Shown here: in pieces, positions 1 to 11,590 of the stretch
How positions within the stretch are numbered: the first letter of the stretch is position 1
How the letters are laid out: each line of letters opens with the position of its first letter
Source of the DNA: Chlorops oryzae
Lineage: Eukaryota; Arthropoda; Insecta; Diptera; Chloropidae
DNA length: 64,000 nt
Assembly: GCA_020466095.1 (NCBI GenBank)
Contig: CM035809.1
Coordinates: 20,783,869 to 20,847,868 of the forward strand
Direction: 5' to 3'
Made by a program: the position numbers and the translations under genes
Notes under the pieces: generated by a model
Database searches by the model: none
What the model saw: only the letters and a program-made list of their open reading frames with translations
What the model was told of the DNA's origin: nothing

Positions 1-1159
1 ATTAACCGAGGCAATTTATGCGATTGCCACGCATTTGAATGCGCATTTAATTGTTTTCTGTTCCGGCGGAACGGATGTGATTATCGATCAATGGACTGGA
101 AATCCATCACCATTATCGTATGCTCCATTAATTTTGAAGCCCTATACGGATAAAATGAATTTGTGGCAACGAATTGACAATTTCAAAGAATTCATTTATT
201 CCTGGCACTTTGCTAATTTTCCTCATCTTAGCGATCAAAAGGAAATTTATAAAAAATATTTCCCTCACTTAAAATATGATCTTGAGGAAATAAGTCGAAA
301 TTTCTCTTTAGTGTTGTTAAATCAACATTTTACCCTCAGTTTTCCGCGTCCATATATTCCAAATGTCATCGAAGTTGGCGGTATGTTCATTGAGCATAAA
401 CCACTAGTCCCACTGCCGAAGGAAATTGAGAAATTTATCGATGAAGCTGAGCATGGTGTGATATATTTCTCCTTGGGATCCAATGTGAAAGCCTCATTTT
501 TGGAAATGGAGAAAGTCGAAGGTATTGTAAAAGTTCTTGGATCCTTAAAGGAACGAGTGCTTTGGAAATTTGAGATTCCAAACTTGGATCGAAATCTATC
601 GAATATTATGATCCGGAATTGGTTTCCACAAACTGATATTCTCGCTCATCCGAAAGTCAAATTATTCATAACCCATGGTGGACTGTTAAGCACCATTGAG
701 GCGGTTTATCATGCAAAACCGATTGTGGGTATACCACTTTTTTACGATCAATTCCACAATATGGAATTAGCTAAGGAAAAAGGCTTTGGCATCGACATTC
801 AATATAAGAATTTAAACGAAGAAACCTTAAGGAATGCAATATACGATGTGCTGAATAATGACGCATACGCAAAGTCAGCAAGAATTGTCTCGAAACGTTA
901 TCACGATCAACCCATAAAACCTCTCGACTTGGCCGTCTATTGGACTGAATACATATTGCGGCATGATGGAGCATCTTTTATGCGTGTCGAGGGGAGAAAT
1001 CTGAATTTATTGCAGTACTTTTGTCTTGATGTGGTAGCTGTCATAATTTTGGAAATTAGTTTGAGTGTATTTTTACTTATCTTAATGATTTTTTTGGCTT
1101 TCAAATTAGCTAAAACAGTATTTACTTGGCAAACAATGTGTAAAAGAAAGTCGGATTAA
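1..1159 (+). CDS. UDP-glycosyltransferase (UGT), 3' part, gene starts upstream
   Basis: The frame is open from base 2 to the TAA at 1157-1159, giving about 385 residues; insect UGTs are usually about 520, so the N-terminal acceptor-binding part and signal peptide lie outside the window. UGTs transfer a sugar from a UDP-sugar to small lipophilic compounds in the ER lumen (detoxification, pigment and hormone clearance). Seen: the UDP-sugar-binding signature running from NWFPQTDILAHP through FITHGGLLSTIEAV to GIPLFYDQFHNM (about bases 615-765), then a C-terminal hydrophobic anchor (about 1030-1120) and a short basic tail ending KRKSD, the standard type I ER-membrane topology. No frameshift or stop interrupts it. 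A TTG at 35 is not a real start. Family assignment is secure; the subfamily and substrate are not. Confidence 0.95.
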   Translation, partial: LTEAIYAIATHLNAHLIVFCSGGTDVIIDQWTGNPSPLSYAPLILKPYTDKMNLWQRIDNFKEFIYSWHFANFPHLSDQKEIYKKYFPHLKYDLEEISRNFSLVLLNQHFTLSFPRPYIPNVIEVGGMFIEHKPLVPLPKEIEKFIDEAEHGVIYFSLGSNVKASFLEMEKVEGIVKVLGSLKERVLWKFEIPNLDRNLSNIMIRNWFPQTDILAHPKVKLFITHGGLLSTIEAVYHAKPIVGIPLFYDQFHNMELAKEKGFGIDIQYKNLNEETLRNAIYDVLNNDAYAKSARIVSKRYHDQPIKPLDLAVYWTEYILRHDGASFMRVEGRNLNLLQYFCLDVVAVIILEISLSVFLLILMIFLAFKLAKTVFTWQTMCKRKSD

Positions 1160-1458
1160 ATTATTATAAAAGAAATGAAGCAATTGAAAGCACCTAAGAT
1201 AAAGAAAATTTTCCTAGAACTGCACTATAAGAAGACTTAATATATTTTCTCTTAATAGTGCATTTCCATATGATTTTTAATACGCGTTTAAGTCGCTTTC
1301 GCGTTTAGCAGTCCTAAACACCATGCAGTGTTTAACCATACAAACGCTGAACACGAAAAGGAAGTGTTTCCCAGCAGCGAATGGAATGCGTCCAGCATCG
1401 ATGCTTCATCCATGACCAATGGCCAATGTCATTCGATGACTCTCTCGATTCTTTTTAT

Positions 1459-1464
1459 AATAAA
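1459..1464 (+). terminator. candidate poly(A) signal of the UGT gene
   Basis: First AATAAA on the + strand after the UGT stop, about 300 nt downstream. No GT-rich element was verified behind it. Confidence 0.35.
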
Positions 1465-1520
1465 ATATGCAATACATTTACCATTGAATGAGATTTATAA
1501 AAGGTATAACAGTTACGGTC

Positions 1521-1652
1521 CCTGCGAATGAGTGATATAAATCACAAGAATTTTGGCGTTACGTATACGCACGTACAATCGGTTGCCTATTTGGTTTAAC
1601 ACTGCGTATGAGTAACGTAAATTATAATACCTTCATCGTTGCGTATACGCAG
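1521..1652. repeat. two adjacent ~50-bp palindromic repeats
   Basis: Two units (about 1529-1572 and 1601-1651) start with CTGCGNATGAGT and end with CGTTRCGTATACGCA. Within the second unit the two ends are inverted copies (CTGCGTAT ... ATACGCAG), so each can fold. The surrounding 1160-2280 is otherwise AT-rich with no supportable gene. Confidence 0.45.
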
Positions 1653-2280
1653 GAGCACAAAAATTGTTTAGTACCAATATATTAATTATACTCAGTAGCT
1701 TCAAAAATTGAGGAAAAATTTGAGAAAAAATTATCAACAACAAATTGCATATCTCTTTCTTGCCTTTACTCCCCAGTTGCAAACAAGGGCATTACTTCTT
1801 TTGGCAGTCATTGAGCAGGGAAAAAGTTGATGTGTTCAAAGAATAGCTTTTGTTTTTTTTTTAAATCAAAAAGTAGCATATTTTCAGGATTGAACTAAAA
1901 ATGTAAAAGCAAAAGCAAAGCGTAAAACCAAAAATTTTTTGAACACCTCACTTTCTGCCTGCTCATGAGAGGCATAGAGATGGCCTACCCAAAGGGGTCA
2001 TGCTCGAACAAAGTAGATGTGGAAAAGTGATTGGAAAAGTCTATGATATCCTCAAGCTTGGGAATGTTGAAATGATCAATCCGGAGAGCATAAAAACTGG
2101 GTCTTTAATTCCTGTATCCGCATTCAGGCGAACTCTATTCGAATATAAATATTTAAAAAATTATTAAAAAATATAAAAATAATTTCACATTTAGTCCATT
2201 CGAAATAAGTCTTATATGATTTTTTCATTGAAAAACAAAAAAAAAAAAAAATTAAAAAAAATAAATATACATATACATTT

Positions 2281-2849
2281 GGTGGATCGATTTGTTCGAC
2301 AAAAAAAAAAAAAAATTAAAATAGCCCTAGTGAAGTAATATTCCACAATTTTTTTTGAGAAAGAATGCCCAGGGAACCATAGGTCAAACCAAAATTTTTT
2401 TCTTCCGTTTTTAAAAAAGAAGGGCCACCTTAAATATGCCTAAAAGCGTGCTACAAATTATTGTAATTTCTACCTAATCAAAAACAGTTTTAAATTGAAT
2501 TTGTCTTATTTTGATTCTTAGCATAATTTTAGGCATGCGAAATAATAAAATTTTGCTTGAAAAATCATCATAAATTGGCCATTTTAAGATAGTTATTAAA
2601 GAAAATATAAATTTTTTTCAATGGCTCGAGTTTTGAGGGACGTTGAAGTGATTGTTTCTCTGCTTTTTGAGATGTTTCCACCAACAATGATGACCAAAAT
2701 AAGTCGAATATAGTATAAAAAACCTTTGTTTGCAAAAGCGGAAAGTTAAAATTCATATTTGAACTATAGTTTCTTCGGCATAATTATTAAGTATGGGCCA
2801 TAGAATAATATTCTGCTAGGGAAATTGGGGGTTAAAAAATCGATCCACC
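2281..2849. mobile_element. 569-bp TIR element, copy 1 of a dispersed family
   Basis: Ends carry the 13-bp inverted repeat GGTGGATCGATTT / AAATCGATCCACC. The internal part (from about 2365, GCCCAGGGAACCATAG, to about 2780) recurs in inverse orientation at 36797-37430. This copy has an uninterrupted TAA at 2475-2477, the site where the other copy carries an insertion. No transposase was recognised; a minus-strand ORF of about 60 codons inside shows no known motif. Confidence 0.7.
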
Positions 2850-2873
2850 TTAATTTATATATATAGGTACATA

Positions 2874-2956
2874 CAGTCGACTCTCGTTAATTCAAACACT
2901 CGATAATTCGTAATATTTTAAGAGTCCCTGAGCTTCGAATTAACGAGAGTCGACTG
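2874..2956. mobile_element. 83-bp pogo/Tigger-like MITE
   Basis: Perfect 20-bp terminal inverted repeats (CAGTCGACTCTCGTTAATTC at 2874-2893 and its complement at 2937-2956), flanked on both sides by TA, the Tc1/mariner-pogo target duplication. CAGTNNNCTCTCGTTAATTC-type ends are typical of pogo-related MITEs. Too small to encode anything; a deletion derivative mobilised in trans. Confidence 0.88.
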
Positions 2957-4724
2957 TATATATATATAAAATATATTGTGCCATTAGACGGTTGATAAAG
3001 AATCCCTTCTCTAATATAAACATTTGCCAAACTTCGATAAGGAACTCTTTTGTTTACACGAACACGAACTTCTTCGGGTCATAAATGCGTTACTTTGTTC
3101 GCCTTTTGTCGAGGGTGTGTACGCTACTACGATTGACACGCAGTACCTGTTAGAGATGTCCTTTCGTGTCTGGCATTCAGAGACAGTGACAGTGACAGTG
3201 ACTATTTGCGTCATTTTGGTTGGTGTGTGTGTTTTTTTTGGTGTGAATTCGTCTTCCGTCTGATGCCATTTGTATTTTTTGCATTTCAAATGACAAAGTT
3301 TCGTTAGAAATTACGAAATAAATCAGTTGAATTGTACGTTTTAATGTTTTTCGTCTTCTCAGAAAATTCGTTTTGAGTTAAATTTTTTCCTTCTTGCGTT
3401 TCCGCAGCGATGAGAGCAGCAGGAGGACTTTTCAGCTGAAGTAACGAAGAGACGAATTTATTCGTTTCCGGTGTCTTCGTTTCATGCTTATTTTTTGTTT
3501 TTTTTTCGTTTGTTTTTGCTCTTTTCTCGAAGTTGGAGTAGTTGCGCTGCCGTTCAGCGAAAATTCAGTGCGGGCGAAAGGAACGAAGAAGGCACGAGCG
3601 AACCAACACATCGAATGCTTTCGAGTTTCGTATAAAGTTTACGAAAATGGTTGTTGGCGGTTGTGTTATTTTGCATTTTATTTTGTAATAGCTACAAATT
3701 GATGTTGTGTTTGACAGTTAAGAGTTGAAACACTCACACAAATTGAAATTTACACAGTTAAATGTAAAAAGTTGTATTTACCTTTACTTTTGCGTTTTGT
3801 CTTTTCGCAGGAGTACCTCCAAAAGTGAATGCTCCCAGCAAACGTCGAAGCGGTCGTTCGGTCCTTCTTTCGTTTGCTAGATGGTGATGCAAAAGTCTCA
3901 AACGAAGGAAGGAATAGAAAGAAAAAATAAAAAAATCCAAAGGCTGAACTTGGCCTGTGGAGCGTAATTAAAAATTAAATGAGCAATTTGTAGCGAAATG
4001 AAAGGCATAAGATATTTATTACAATCAAAAGTCAAAATTTATGATAATTTCATGGAGAAGAATCGAAGAAAGTTTTGGAGAATTTTTTTCGGATTTATTT
4101 TTGAATTAAATTGAATTGGAAGGGTACAGGGAAATTGTATTCGATTGCATAGAATAATTAAACGAATAACAGTTAATTAATGTTCGTAATTGGAGAATAG
4201 GGAAAGTTGTGGAAAAACCTACATTATTTTTGATCCAAAGAAATTTTATTCAAACAACTAAACGTGTCATCAAATTGAGGCCATATTAATTCTTATCAAT
4301 GATGTAAGAAGTGCTGGAAAAGGTGATGAGAAACAATAGAACAAAAGAAAAATTTTAATGCGATTGACATGGTGCCATCATCGTCGTCTGACTGTCTTCA
4401 TATCTATATGGCCCTTGGTATATCACTTCTTCTGTGTTCACATTTATTATTAAAGGATATCAACTGACCTGTTGAAGTTGATTTGGAAGATTCAATAAAA
4501 TATGAAGAAGACTTGGTTCAGGATCTAGTTTTATTGGACTACTTTTTCGAGTTCCTCAGCAATCCAATTACTTCGCATTAATGCAATAAATTGAATTAAT
4601 TCTTGTACATTCAATTATAACTTCCAGAACCACTTGCGATGGGAGAGAAAAATAAATAAAATTTTCACCTGTTTTTCAGATTTGTTCTGGGAGGAGCTTT
4701 TCTAAGCTATCTTGAAGAGGTATA
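2957..4724. other. no firm gene; possible 5' UTR or regulatory stretch at 3000-3950
   Basis: 3000-3950 is richer in C and G than its surroundings, has a short (GACAGT)n run at about 3181-3200, a TCAGTG initiator-like site near 3562 and a good splice-acceptor-like site (pyrimidine tract ending CGCAG) near 3810. Several short ORFs overlap on both strands without recognisable protein features. 3950-4724 shows nothing supportable. Confidence 0.25.
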
Positions 4725-5317
4725 CAGGGTGTCCCGTTGGGAATTAAATTCCTTAATAGGAGTGGTAGAGGGTCCAAGATGAACAAAAAATCGTATGTGA
4801 TAGGGAGGGGGCTCCCAAATGCACACCCCTGAGGAGTTATAGGGCCTTAAAGTTTTTGGCACTAAGGCCAGAAAAAGAATTCTCCCACGCCAATGGTTGA
4901 TGTAGAAAAAATTTTTTAATGTAGTTTGAAAGTCAATTGTATGTTCTTTTACACAAAATTAAATTGATGGTAAAAATTTGACCCATTGAGGGAAAAATGA
5001 ATGGTCAAAGTGAAAATATCTGAAAAAACTTTCAATTTTTTTTTACTTTGGAAGCCATTTTGGTATGAAAAGTGTCCAATTAACATCCACATTTTTTATT
5101 TTATTTAAAATGCTGGATCGATTTCCTTTAATTTGGTACCAAATATGCGTAATAAATTTTTTGAAAATAAGATGAGAAAATTAAATATCTAAATGAACAT
5201 CTATTCGACTTCTATCAATGAAGTCGAACTTATTAGATTTGATACAAGAAAACTACCTTAATTAAGTGGATGTTTATTTAGATATTAATGTAATGTACTT
5301 CCCAACGGGACACCCTG
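4725..5317. mobile_element. 593-bp TIR element with TA flanks
   Basis: 19-bp perfect terminal inverted repeats beginning CAGGGTGTCCCGTTGGGAA at both ends, with TA directly outside each end (4723-4724 and 5318-5319). Size and lack of a transposase ORF point to a non-autonomous Tc1/mariner-type element. It also contains an internal small palindrome (TCGACTTC ... GAAGTCGA, near 5200). Confidence 0.85.
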
Positions 5318-6679
5318 TAGTATGTAGAGTAAGGGAGACATGAGTAAGTGTAAAAATTTACCTTTTTGAGCTTTTTTAGAAGTCCCTCCGATGCATATTG
5401 CTCCCAAAATCGAATAATTTTTGACATCTTTTATTGATATTTTTGTCGACTTTAATGCTCAAAAAGTGAAAACTTTGTGACTTTTCTCTTTTGCCAACGA
5501 TTTAGCAGTATTCCACAAAAATTTGATTTTTAGATTCATATTAAAATAGACTTTAGAAAAAGACATCCTCTCAATAGAAATGGTGAACAATGAATCCAAT
5601 AAATATTATTTTTCATTAAGCTCATCTATCGGAAAAAGCCATACATCACTTCGATAAGACTTAATATATGTATACGGATTGTCTCTTCTGCATACCAACT
5701 CGTATTCTTATCGGTTAATCCTCTTCAAAGAAACGGTTACTATTTACTTTGACATTTTTAAAAAGGTCACATCACATGCGCTCAAGCATCCAAAGTCAAT
5801 AATTTGTCGCATTCGACAGTCACGTTTGAGCATTACGGTTATAATAACTCACCTGTAGTAACCCTTCTTTAATTTTAACATTTCTTTCGGAATTTGCCCC
5901 ACTGTCAAATGTTATTTGCTTTCAAGAATACAAATTACTAAAGAAAAAGGATCGGGCATAGATTCGCATCACACCAGCTGTCAGTTGTATGCAAAATTAA
6001 GACATTCAGCGAAACATTTAACCGAAAACCCGAAGAAAATGCTCAAAGAATTTTGTGCACGTGAAGTGAAAGAAATATTGTAAAAAAACGTGTCCGTTCC
6101 ATTTGGTACTATTATTAAAAAAAGGAGAAAAAGGGGGATTCAATGATTCTTGACTTCATACAATGACAGAGAGTTTTCGAGAAGGATGTTTAAATTTACT
6201 CAATGACACGTTCATTTGATAGTAATGAGATACTTTTCTTGAGTTTAAATCGAAGTCGTAAATTGATTTAAGTGTTATTTAGTAGGATTTTACATTCACT
6301 GATATTTGCACACCTTTTTGTTATGGATATATGTATGTATGTATTGTTTCTGGGTGTAAGGAGGATAGACAAAATATGCTCAAAGCTATTGTTTTTGATG
6401 TTAAATAAGTTTTAAACGATTTTTTCAAAGTTATGTCAACATTGTTAACTCTTAAGAAGAGCGTTATTTCTTTGAAGGACCCATGGCCCGTATTTCCAGT
6501 CACAGGAGATGTCAATTTAACTGGTAGAGTTTTCAAGGGAAAATCCATAATTTTATTTGGGAGCAACCAATATAAAATTAAATTTTAATGGAGACGAATA
6601 GATATGTACCTAAAAAATATGCTCAAAAGAAGAATTTTTAAATTTTGATGTGATCGGTCGACAAAATTTTTCGTATTTT
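5318..6679. other. AT-rich spacer, no supportable gene
   Basis: No signal peptide exon, transposase motif or long repeat recognised. A minus-strand ORF at 6321-6566 (81 codons) has a protein-like middle portion (GNTGHGSFKEITLFLRV) but no family resemblance or splice context I can defend. Confidence 0.3.
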
Positions 6680-7330
6680 TTTAAGATTTCGGAGTCATAT
6701 GTACTAGCATATGTACCTTCTTGATACTATATACATACATATATGTATTTTGGATTCATATTTCTGAGTCTCATATTTTTTTCATCTTTAAAATTATTTC
6801 GGAGTAAAATTTCTGAGCCTCATTCATTGAAAAAATTTCGGAGTTATTTCGGGAAATTTTTTTTGCTTAGATTTTCGGTGTATGGTAAATTTTTGGACTC
6901 ATTTATTTTCGACTTAGGTTTAATAAAAAACTTCGGAGTCATTTCAGACTAATTTCGGAGTCAGTTCGTAGTCATTTAGGAGTTTTTTCTGAGTCATTTC
7001 GGAGTCAATTCGGTAATTGCAGACTTATTTCGGAGTCATTTTGGAGTAATTTCGGAATCAATTCGGAGTAATTTCGGAGTCAATTCGGAGCCATTTAGAA
7101 TTCAATACGGACTCTTTTTTTGAGCCTCATGTTGTGTAATTATTTCCAACTCTTAATTTTGAACTTTGGATATTATTCAAATTTCGTAGTCATATGTATT
7201 TCTGAGCCTCACATTTTACAATTTCGGACTTATTTCAGACTCATTTTTCTGAATGATATATAGTATAAAATTTTCGGAGTCATTTAAATTTCACAAGTTT
7301 CGTAAAAATTTCGGACTCATTCCAGAGTCG
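6680..7330. repeat. degenerate TTTCGGAGTCA tandem array, locus 1
   Basis: Many variants of an 11-12 bp word (TTTCGGAGTCA, TTTCGGACTCA, TTCGGAGCCA) follow one another, densest at 6940-7110. The same word builds a second array at 63190-63740 and a small fragment near 47065. ORFs crossing it are by-products of the repeat. Confidence 0.8.
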
Positions 7331-8039
7331 TAAAACTGAACAATCTGAATGTTTGCCTGGACGAATAGTTCTCCATAAATTTCAATACAACAGTATTCGT
7401 AAGGATATCCCTTTAACTCAGTAAAGTAAACACTCCCTCTAAATCCAAGGAATTTTTTTTATCAAATTCCCCTATTTTTATATTGCCGATACCAGTAACA
7501 CGAATAAAATTGGGTGAAACACTTAAAATCCAAATAACCCTCGTCCTTGCTTTGTACTCTATTTGCCATTTTGATTCAATTTATTTCTCCGTATAGGAAT
7601 TTTTTTTATTCGGTTCAACTCATAAGACCCTTTGAGCTCAGACGTTCCCATGCATATGTGAGTGTGACACGTTCCCATGGATTTATGTTTGAATCTTGTG
7701 ACGTTACACTTGTCATCAATCAAAGTTAAACCGCATGATTTATTGTTATTTTTTTTCCTATACACTTCTCATGATGGATAAGGCGAAAAATATCCTTTCA
7801 ATTGAAGGGAAATAAAAGCTTTATCATTCCTACCACCACCACCACCAATTCTACTACCACTACGGACCAAAAAAAAAAAAAAAATAATAAAAGAAACCTT
7901 GTGAAAATCAACAAAGCAGTTGCAAATACGACACTCCTCCTACCTTAATGCCAAGACAAGAAGGCGTGTTATCCCTTTCAAATTCTTACACTTGTGGCAA
8001 TAGGAGGCGGCGCGACGTCTGCTCTACCCGTCAACGAAG

Positions 8040-8315
8040 TCAATCGAATTCATCATCAGACATGAAATGAAAAACGTCAAAATTAACACGAAGCTTTCCC
8101 CTTTCATCATGCCGCCATCCCTTATTAATCTTCCATTCCGAAAATGGGTCCTCGGATATTGGGATATCAGGATGCATGGATAATACTTTGCTTTCAAGTA
8201 TTATCCCACTCGTGTCTATGGGACTTCCTTCTTCGATTCTCATATGTAAGCCGCCACTTGAGCATAGGTCCATTGAGCATAGCTTTTGATAAAGGTAAAA
8301 GAATTTGGCTGTTTG
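8040..8315 (-). CDS. unrecognised 3' coding exon candidate
   Basis: The minus-strand frame is open from about 8315 to a TGA at 8040; the first ATG (8273) gives 77 residues. Composition is unlike the AT-driven ORFs around it: acidic and mixed, with stretches such as MRIEEGSPIDTSG and SEDPFSEWKINKGW, ending MSDDEFD. Acceptor-like sites ending GACAG and AACAG lie at about 8316-8330, so this reads as the last exon of a spliced gene rather than a whole gene. The presumed upstream side (8375-11590) is occupied by a hAT-like element with a Tc1 insert, so the gene may be interrupted or a remnant. No family recognised. Confidence 0.35.
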   Translation of the reverse strand, partial: QTAKFFYLYQKLCSMDLCSSGGLHMRIEEGSPIDTSGIILESKVLSMHPDIPISEDPFSEWKINKGWRHDERGKLRVNFDVFHFMSDDEFD

Positions 8316-8661
8316 CTGTCACAAATCTGTCAGAATTGATAGAAAAAACATTTTATTCTTGACCTTAATGTATCCAGGCCCGTAGCAACCATAGGGGCAA
8401 GAGGGGGCTTTGCCCCCCACGCATTTTTGTTTTTGCCCATGAAAAAAATTAAAAAAGGAGAAAAATAAATGACAATCGAAAAATAATGATAATCAATCAT
8501 ATTTAATATAATTGCACTTTGCGATTTTTTAGTTTATTGAATCTTAAAAGAATGGTTTCCAGGATTTGTTCGTCATTTGTTTTTTCACCCACTATATTTT
8601 TTATTTCTTTGTCAATTCGTATCGGAAAAACGGTTTTTATCAATTAAAGTGCTGCTAGATA

Positions 8662-10277
8662 CAGCCGTTGACAACTAATTAGAAACGATGCTTCTCATCT
8701 TATAAATCTCCACTTTTCAATTGTTTGCGTTAGTTGAACACTGCATTTCCGCTGTCCTTATATTCCCATCTTCCTCTCATTTGAAATGAAATGGATAGCC
8801 GTTTCGATAGGCTGCTAAATTTGCATGGGTGGGATTCTCAATTGAAACACGTGATTTTTCTTTTGACACTTAATTAGAAACGAAGTTTTAGCAGTGCCAA
8901 AAAGTCAGTTTCTTTTAGTTCTTTGTGTATATTTTGGTAAGATTTTATTATTTTTGGAATCAAGCGAAGGCGTATTGAATGAAAAATTATTTAGCTAAAT
9001 AGCTTAATGGATGGGAAAAGGCAAAAATTGTACGTCGGCGACAAGAAAGACAATTATTGAGCTTCGTGAGTTTGGCCTCTCATACCAACAAATCGCAACT
9101 CAGCTAAATTGTTCCAAAAAGATGGTAATTGGTGCTATTTCTCATATTCGAAAATATGAGACCCCAAAAAATGTTCCACAGAAAGCTAGACCACACAAAA
9201 CCTCGAAACGATTTGATATAGTAATTGTTCGTCTCTCCAAAGCTGACCCTAGAAAGACCTCTGCCGATATACAACGCGATATTATAGAAATGTTTTACAA
9301 AGGAATATCAAAAAGAACGGTTGCTCGTCGTTTGGTAGATGCTGGGCTTCACGGCAGACTCGCACGAAAGAAACCTCTAGTAAGGTTGTCTTACAAAAAA
9401 AAAAAAGGTATGCAATTTGCTAAAACCCATGCTAATTGGACAGCTAAAAAATGAAAATATATCTTTTGGAGTGATGAAACCAAGATTTGGCCCTGGCGGG
9501 GTAAAGTACGTTCGACACCCCAAATGTAAAGAACTGGATCCCAGATACACCACGCCCGTAGTAAAACATGGCGGTGGATCTATTTTCGTTTGGGGCTGTT
9601 TTTTCGTGGAACGGCGTTGGCCTAATTCATCAAATTGTGGGTAGAAAAAACAATGATATTCTGGAAAACGTATTGTTGCCGTGGGCCGAAGAAAACATGC
9701 CGGTTATTTGGTCTTTTCAGCAAGACAATGACCCAAAGCACACCTCTAAGTACACGAAAAACTTATTTTCTCAAAATTCCATGAAAGTCATTGAGTGGCC
9801 GTCGCAAAAACCTGATTTGAATTCCACTGCACACCTATGGGGTGAAGCAAAAAGAGCTTTCAGGACTCCAAATTTTACAAATTGGAATAACCTTTAAGAA
9901 AAAGTGAAGGAAACGTGGTACGCGCCAGCTAAGCGATGCCAAGACCTAATCAAGTCCATGCAAAACCGTTGCGGAGCTGTGTTGAAGCAGAGAGGATTTC
10001 CGACCAAGTACTAACAAAAAACAATAAATTTTACTTTTATTTTCCTTTAAATTGCTTGAAATATTTCCGCGTTTCTAATTAGTTGTCCTAATCAAAACTG
10101 AGTTTTTTTTTTTATGTGAAAAAATAATATTCCTCTATGAAAACAGAATTTTTTTCTGATTTATTCTTATAGCGAATACTTCAAAGTTTATTTTTTCTAT
10201 CATATATTCATGAATTAATTATAAAAAACGATAATTTTTTCAAAAAAAAAAGTTTCGTTCCTAATTAGTTGTCATGC
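8662..10277 (+). mobile_element. Tc1-like element with IR/DR ends, nested in the hAT element
   Basis: The word GACAACTAATTAGAAACG (variants) occurs four times: 8670 and 8866 pointing inward on the left, about 10069-10087 and 10255-10273 inverted on the right. Each end therefore has two direct repeats about 190-200 bp apart, the IR/DR arrangement known from Sleeping Beauty-type and S/Paris-type Tc1 elements. The exact termini are ambiguous by a few bases because the outermost sequence differs between ends; TA dinucleotides stand at 8660-8661 and 10278-10279. Confidence 0.85.
9011..10014 (+). pseudogene. Tc1-family transposase, inactivated
   Basis: DDE transposase of the Tc1 type, about 335 codons if read through, normal for the family. 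The N-terminal helix-turn-helix part is open from the ATG at 9011 (ELREFGLSYQQIATQLNCS; second HTH with ISKRTVARRLVDAGL). Damage: in-frame TGA at 9452-9454 where Trp is expected, frameshifts near 9500 and near 9600, and a TAA at 9895-9897. Catalytic features remain visible piecewise: WSDETKI (first Asp), QQDNDPKHTS (second Asp), then PDLNSTAHLW, where the usual Glu is replaced, so the third catalytic residue is lost too. The C-terminus after the last stop still ends RGFPTKY, as in active relatives. Not functional as it stands. Confidence 0.93.
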
Positions 10278-11590
10278 TATGGAAATTTCCCCATTTTTGG
10301 GGATAAGGCAAAAAGGGGAAAATGTGAATTTTTAAAACTATAGGGGTATTCACAAAGGCCTGTTAAAGGCGTTGGAAAAGTCGGAAATTGGTTAAACTGA
10401 GAGAGAGTTTGGGATCTTAATCACTTTTATTTAACCTTTTTTATCCCGAAAATGTAAAAAAAAGTACAAAAAAGTGTTTAAAATGTACTCAGTTGAGACA
10501 TTTTATAAATTGTCCCTTTTTGGTCATATTGGGAACCCCACGTCTTAATAAGGCCCAATTCGGATTGCTCTCAAAAACGTGCGAACAAATTAAGGAAAAA
10601 GATAAAATTTTTATCTGATTTCATTGTAAATATTGTTTGAGATCAAAAATTTAAATAAATACTCTTCCCAGCTCTTCTTATGTAAAATAATATTTTTAAA
10701 ACTCAAAGTTGTATATTCAAGTACAGGTACAATGCATTATCGATAGTAATTTCGTTAACTTGCTGTCCATTGCAGTGAAAGGCCTTCTTTCTCATTGTTT
10801 TTAACTGCTTCGTATATTAAGGTCCATTTAGGGCCTCAAAAAAAATTTTTTTTTAATATCCAGTTGCAAGGTGACTATTGTATGCCTTATTAAAAACCAC
10901 TTTACGTTTTATTCGGAATACAGCAATGCCAGGGGTTGTTTCCATCCTTTTTAATTTGAATAAAGTCCGACTTTTGGTATGAGCATCAAGACTTTACAAA
11001 ATTATCAACAACTTTTAGAAAAACATTGCTCTTCTTCTCACCAAAATTAGATCAAACACGTTGTTTTCACTTCAGTAGACTTTGTTGGAAGATTACTATT
11101 CACTCAGCTACACAATCGATGCAATTTTGTTTGCTTTGTGAAGTAAATATAAACGCTTTAGAACATGCCAAAAATCATTATGCTGGGAGTGCTAGAAATA
11201 TGTTTTCTGAAAATCGGGCCTTGTAAAGCCGTTGGTTTTATTTGGCTCAACCACCTTATAAGCATACTTGTTTTAAAAAAGGGATTTTTCGAGGAGAGTA
11301 GGAAAAAATTAAGCTATAAGAGAGAAAAATCGTGCGCGTGGCAGTTTTTTTTTAAATTGAACTGTTTGCCTACCCCGCTTATATCGTCTCGTGTATAATA
11401 GCTCTAAGAAGAACAGATGATTATTTCGAACACACTTTAAAAAAAGTATTCATTCGATACGATTCCTAAAGGTCCGTTAAAACCCTTGCATTGAAAGCGT
11501 GCATGTAATATGGTTTTAATTTAAATAGACGTTAAAATTGAAAAAAGTTATTTTTCCCCCCCACGCAAAACAGAATTGCTACGGCACTGA

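Larger units (their letters stand above)
8375..11590. mobile_element. hAT-like element, 3.2 kb, hosting a Tc1 insertion
   Basis: Left end CAGGCCCGTAGCAA (8375) and right end, inverted, CAGTGCCGTAGCAA (to 11589/11590) form TIRs of the hAT CAG..GTAGC type. AATGTATC stands directly outside both ends (8367-8374 and 11591-11598), an 8-bp target duplication as expected for hAT; one extra A at 11590 makes the right boundary uncertain by a base. A GGGGGC-TTT-GCCCCC hairpin sits just inside the left end. Without the Tc1 insert it is about 1.6 kb. A minus-strand ORF near 8500-8630 ends in KNRKVQLY, reminiscent of hAT transposase C-termini, but no intact transposase is present. Confidence 0.72.

Noticed and set aside
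2568..2756. 62-codon minus-strand ORF
   Set aside because: Lies inside the 569-bp TIR element and is not preserved in its copy at 36.8 kb.
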